22,775 nt of DNA from Hallerella sp963656065 (GTDB lineage Bacteria; Fibrobacterota; Fibrobacteria; Fibrobacterales; Fibrobacteraceae): NCBI GenBank assembly GCA_963656065.1, contig CAVKGV010000025.1, positions 1 to 22,775 of the forward strand. The letters are read 5' to 3'. Positions 20,251-22,775 of this stretch are shown piece after piece. The notes beneath the pieces were generated by a model. It made no database searches and had not been told where the DNA came from. It saw nothing but the letters and a program-made list of their open reading frames with translations. How positions within the stretch are numbered: the stretch's first letter is position 1; each line of letters begins with the position of its first letter. The position numbers and the translations under genes were made by a program.

Positions 20251-20868
20251 ATGGCCGTTTCGAGAAGGAATCTCTGGGAGACCGTCCGGGAACTGGTGCT
20301 CGAGCAGTACCGTTCGAGCCCGAACCTGCTGGGGATGATACGCGCGGCGGTCGGCGAGGCGATGCAGCCCGCCGAGGACGCCGCCTGCGCCTTGCAGGGG
20401 ATAGCGGACATCGGGGCCGCTTCCGGCGAGTGGCTCGACGTGCTGGGAAAGATCGTCGGGTCGGCGAGACAGGCCGGGGAACCGGACGGCGACTACCGGG
20501 CGCGGCTTCTGGCCCTCGCGAAGGTGGACAACGCGGGCACGCCCGACAACGTGATTTCGAACGCCTCGGACCTTTCCGGGGATTCCGCGCCGCGGTATCT
20601 CGACGAATGCCCGGCGACGTTCTTCGTCTATACGCCGGGCGGGCGGCAGCTCTTGCGGAAACAGGTCCAGAGGCTCGCCCCGGCGGGGGTGCTAGGGCTT
20701 CCGGGGGCGGCGATCGTCACCGCTGGCGGGCTTTTCCTCGCGACGGCGGGCGGGAAGAGGATTCTCGCCGCGGCAAGCGACGACGATGCAGGGCTGGAAT
20801 TTTTGGACGCGGAGGACGGGACAGGGCTTTTGACCGAGACGGGCGACGCGCTCGTGACGGAGGGATGA
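20251..20868 (+). CDS. DUF2612 tail protein (gpI-like)
   Basis: This 205-aa protein matches DUF2612-like proteins: LVLEQYRSSPNLLGMIRAAVGEAMQPAED, then ASGEWLDVLGKIVGSARQAGEPDGDYRARLL and APRYLDECPATFFVYTPGG. Such proteins connect the J-like wedge to the fibres. The last 50 residues, with short hydrophobic strand-like repeats (FLATAGGKRILAAASDDD), differ from the core and may contact the fibre. It lies 3 nt after the J-like gene, and its stop abuts the next ATG. Confidence 0.75.
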   Translation: MAVSRRNLWETVRELVLEQYRSSPNLLGMIRAAVGEAMQPAEDAACALQGIADIGAASGEWLDVLGKIVGSARQAGEPDGDYRARLLALAKVDNAGTPDNVISNASDLSGDSAPRYLDECPATFFVYTPGGRQLLRKQVQRLAPAGVLGLPGAAIVTAGGLFLATAGGKRILAAASDDDAGLEFLDAEDGTGLLTETGDALVTEG

Positions 20869-21978
20869 ATGGCAGACAAGGGAATACGCATACTGGAACT
20901 AGACGAGGGGAGCCTCTCGGCGCTTCGGGAAAGGGGCTACCTGCCCGTATCCGTCGAGGGGAAGACCTACCGGCTCGCGCTCTCGGAACTTGCGGACGGG
21001 GGCGGGACGAAAATCTACCACGAGCTGAAATCGCACATACCCATCGGCGAGCTTGCGCTCCGCTACGAGCCATACGGGAAGAACTTCTTCCGGCTTGTCG
21101 CCCTGGGCGAAACGGAGACGGAGTACGGGACGCTCATCCCCGCGAAACTCTTCGACAAGGAAAACGCGGGGAAGTTCCTGCGGCTTTCGCAGGGAAGCGG
21201 TCTCGACCTGGAATTTGCGGACGCCCCTTCCGCGGACGGCAAGGTCCGGGCCACGGCGGAAAGCGTGGCGGGCTACCTCTCGGAAATCCTGAAAGCCGAC
21301 ACGGACAACGTGGAAATCAAGACGGTAGGAAACGAGGTCCGCATCGGGCTGAACCTCACCGGGGAAAGCGACCCGAAGCTCAAGACGGTGGATGAATCGC
21401 TCATCGACGCGAACACTTCGAACTACGGCGGCTACTGGGGCGACATGCCGGAGTGGGGCGGGACGAACGCGAACGTGATGGCCTACCGCGGAAAGCGGAC
21501 CTCGGACGCACAAGGGTCCTTGACGCGGGTGCGCTTCGCCCTCACCGGATCTTTCGGGAGCGGCAACCCGATCTTCCGCATCGGCGTCTTTTCCCTTTCC
21601 GGGACGCTGCTCGGCAGTTCCGACACGATGCGCTTCGACGGGACGGAGTTCGTCGGGCAGGAACACGGCGACACGATGGAAGTGCCCTCGGACCGGATGG
21701 CGGACGGCGACATCCCGCTGCACGAGGAGACGCCCGGCTCGCTCGCGATACGGCGCAACACGCGCTACGTCGTGGAGCTTGTCTGGTGCGGTCTCCAGTT
21801 CGCCGCCAAGACGCAGAGCGGTAGCGGCGTCACGAGCAACTACGCCTTCGACTACACGCTCGAGAACAATTTGCAGACGACCTACGCGGGGCTGAAATGG
21901 TGGGACGGGACGGACGGGAAGCAGCAGGCCCAGTTCGTGCCCTACCTCTCGTTCGGCGCGGCGGACATAGGGGGATAG
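20869..21978 (+). CDS. Tail fibre protein 1
   Basis: This 369-aa protein has an N-terminal adaptor-like region (RILELDEGSLSALRERGYLPVSVEGKTYRLALSELAD), a middle with FDKENAGKFLRLSQGSG typical of fibre shafts, and a C-terminal half (about 180-369) rich in Gly, Thr, Ser and aromatic residues (SNYGGYWGDMPEWGGTNANVMAY, then FRIGVFSLSGTLLGSS and NTRYVVELVWCG). The C-terminal part looks like a beta-sandwich receptor-binding domain. It follows DUF2612 directly. Confidence 0.7.
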   Translation: MADKGIRILELDEGSLSALRERGYLPVSVEGKTYRLALSELADGGGTKIYHELKSHIPIGELALRYEPYGKNFFRLVALGETETEYGTLIPAKLFDKENAGKFLRLSQGSGLDLEFADAPSADGKVRATAESVAGYLSEILKADTDNVEIKTVGNEVRIGLNLTGESDPKLKTVDESLIDANTSNYGGYWGDMPEWGGTNANVMAYRGKRTSDAQGSLTRVRFALTGSFGSGNPIFRIGVFSLSGTLLGSSDTMRFDGTEFVGQEHGDTMEVPSDRMADGDIPLHEETPGSLAIRRNTRYVVELVWCGLQFAAKTQSGSGVTSNYAFDYTLENNLQTTYAGLKWWDGTDGKQQAQFVPYLSFGAADIGG

Positions 21979-21979
21979 G

Positions 21980-22294
21980 ATGTATTCACGGAAGGAATTT
22001 CTGGAATCGACGGACTGCGCGGAGCAGTCGCTTGCTAGGGCGAACAGGGGCCTCGACTGGAACTACGCGATAGCGCGGCGTCTCGACCGGGACCTGCACG
22101 AAAGGCTTTTGGCTTTCACGGCGGAACAGATGCTTCCGTTCGCTCAGATACTGCCTCTCGTAAGCTCGGGCTACTTCGACACGGCCCGTTCCCTCGTGCT
22201 CGCGGCGACGGTCGGGGACGAGCTTTCGGAAACGAGGGAGTGGCTTCTCGGTGCGCTCGCCGAGGCCGACGACACCAAGGAATCGGAGGGATAG
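21980..22294 (+). CDS. Hypothetical 104-aa protein between fibre genes
   Basis: This mostly helical protein (starts MYSRKEFLESTDCAEQ, contains ANRGLDWNYAIARRLDRDLHERLLAF, LPLVSSGYFDTARSLVLAATVG) lies 1 nt after the first fibre gene and 3 nt before the second. No family is recognised. Position suggests a small fibre partner or chaperone, which is inference only. GGGGGATAGG serves as ribosome site. Confidence 0.55.
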   Translation: MYSRKEFLESTDCAEQSLARANRGLDWNYAIARRLDRDLHERLLAFTAEQMLPFAQILPLVSSGYFDTARSLVLAATVGDELSETREWLLGALAEADDTKESEG

Positions 22295-22297
22295 ACA

Positions 22298-22775
22298 ATG
22301 CCTGAAAACATAACCACGGTCCCGAACCTGCCGGAGGCTGGCGACCCGTCGCTTTCGGACCTGCTCTACCTTGTGCAGGGCGAAGGTTCCGACCGCGACA
22401 GGAAAGTCACGCTGGAAAGGCTCCGCGACTTCGTGCAGTCCGTGTTCGGGAAAATAACCTGCACGGGCCTGACGGTGGCGAAGGGCGGGACGCTCGCCCT
22501 GACTGTCCACGACAGCCAGGCGGGTGACATCACGCTCGAAGTCAAGCCCTATTCGACGCCGCAGGACAAGACGTACCGCGTTTCCCTCAGGGGGAGCCTT
22601 TCCGCCCTCCGCTTCGCGCAGAAGTGCCTCTTCGAGGCGGGCGCGGAGGTTTCCGGCGGCATCAAGGCGGATTCCATTGAGGGGACGAACCCGGGGAGCG
22701 GGAACTCGAAGTACCTGGTCCTCGGCAACACGACGGTGACGGGCGACCTCGACGCGAAGGGCAAGGCGATGCTCG
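22298..22775 (+). CDS. Tail fibre protein 2 (partial, runs off the right edge)
   Basis: At least 159 codons are present without a stop. The N-terminus (TTVPNLPEAGDPSLSDLLYLVQGEGSDRDRKVTLERLRDFVQ) is typical of phage fibre or tailspike anchors. Repetitive beta-type sequence follows (GLTVAKGGTLALTVHDSQAGDITLEVKP, VLGNTTVTGDLDAKGKAML). It begins 3 nt after the stop of the 104-aa gene, with CGGAGGG upstream. The receptor-binding end lies outside the window. Confidence 0.7.
   Translation, partial: MPENITTVPNLPEAGDPSLSDLLYLVQGEGSDRDRKVTLERLRDFVQSVFGKITCTGLTVAKGGTLALTVHDSQAGDITLEVKPYSTPQDKTYRVSLRGSLSALRFAQKCLFEAGAEVSGGIKADSIEGTNPGSGNSKYLVLGNTTVTGDLDAKGKAML

Noticed and set aside
20869..22775. Diversity-generating retroelement target in the fibre genes
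   Set aside because: No reverse transcriptase or template repeat is present in the window and no paired variable repeat was seen; the part beyond the right edge cannot be judged.

Overview
The window is a G+C-rich stretch of a contractile-tailed (myovirus-type) bacteriophage or prophage. The tail genes give the clearest identity. A DUF3383-type sheath, DUF3277-type tube, frameshifted tail chaperone, tape measure, Dit-like protein, Pam3 gp18-like plug, hub, gp138-type spike, gp25-like wedge, J-like wedge, DUF2612 protein and fibres appear in the order known from cyanophage Pam3-like and LIC_12616/DUF3383 phages. I cannot name the host. It is a bacterium with ordinary Shine-Dalgarno sites inside operons and sigma70-like -35/-10 promoters. 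No integrase, terminase, portal or lysis gene lies in the window, so lysogeny is only suggested by the regulator pair.

Layout. (1) 1-5181, minus strand: an early/recombination operon read right to left from a promoter near 5223-5251. In order of transcription it holds a 51-aa protein, a 283-aa putative replication-associated protein, a small helix-turn-helix (HTH) protein, a SpoVG-like protein, two tiny translationally coupled proteins, a DUF1351-like coiled-coil protein, a YqaJ-type nuclease, a probable single-strand annealing partner, a strong terminator and two more tiny genes. (2) 5182-6864: a regulatory zone with two tandem paralogous HTH regulators on plus, a minus-strand gene overlapping the second one antisense, an excisionase-like HTH gene on minus, and several repeat clusters that look like operators or possibly an origin. 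(3) 6830-7742: a self-contained unit made of a near-consensus promoter, a BrnT-like toxin, an RHH-like antitoxin, an XRE-family HTH protein and a rho-independent terminator. (4) 7876-10478: the head unit, with a DUF2213 protease/scaffold, a cement-like protein, a DUF2184 major capsid protein and a terminator. (5) 10500-18898: connector, neck, tail and baseplate genes, densely packed. (6) 18970 to the end: a second late unit with the outer baseplate, DUF2612 protein and tail fibres; the last fibre gene runs off the window.

The main unexplained signals are these. Four plus-strand transcription-unit heads (5304, 6865, 7876, 18970) each carry a TAnnTT hexamer ending 6-7 nt before the ATG and no usable Shine-Dalgarno, as expected for leaderless mRNAs. 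The two late heads also share a 10-bp box, TCTTCGACAG, exactly 61 nt upstream of the ATG, which suggests activator-driven late promoters. A canonical -1 frameshift site (CCCTTTC, 5-nt spacer, stem-loop) lies in the tail chaperone gene. The head unit begins without terminase or portal. Functions rest on recognition of family patterns in the translated sequence; no database search was run.
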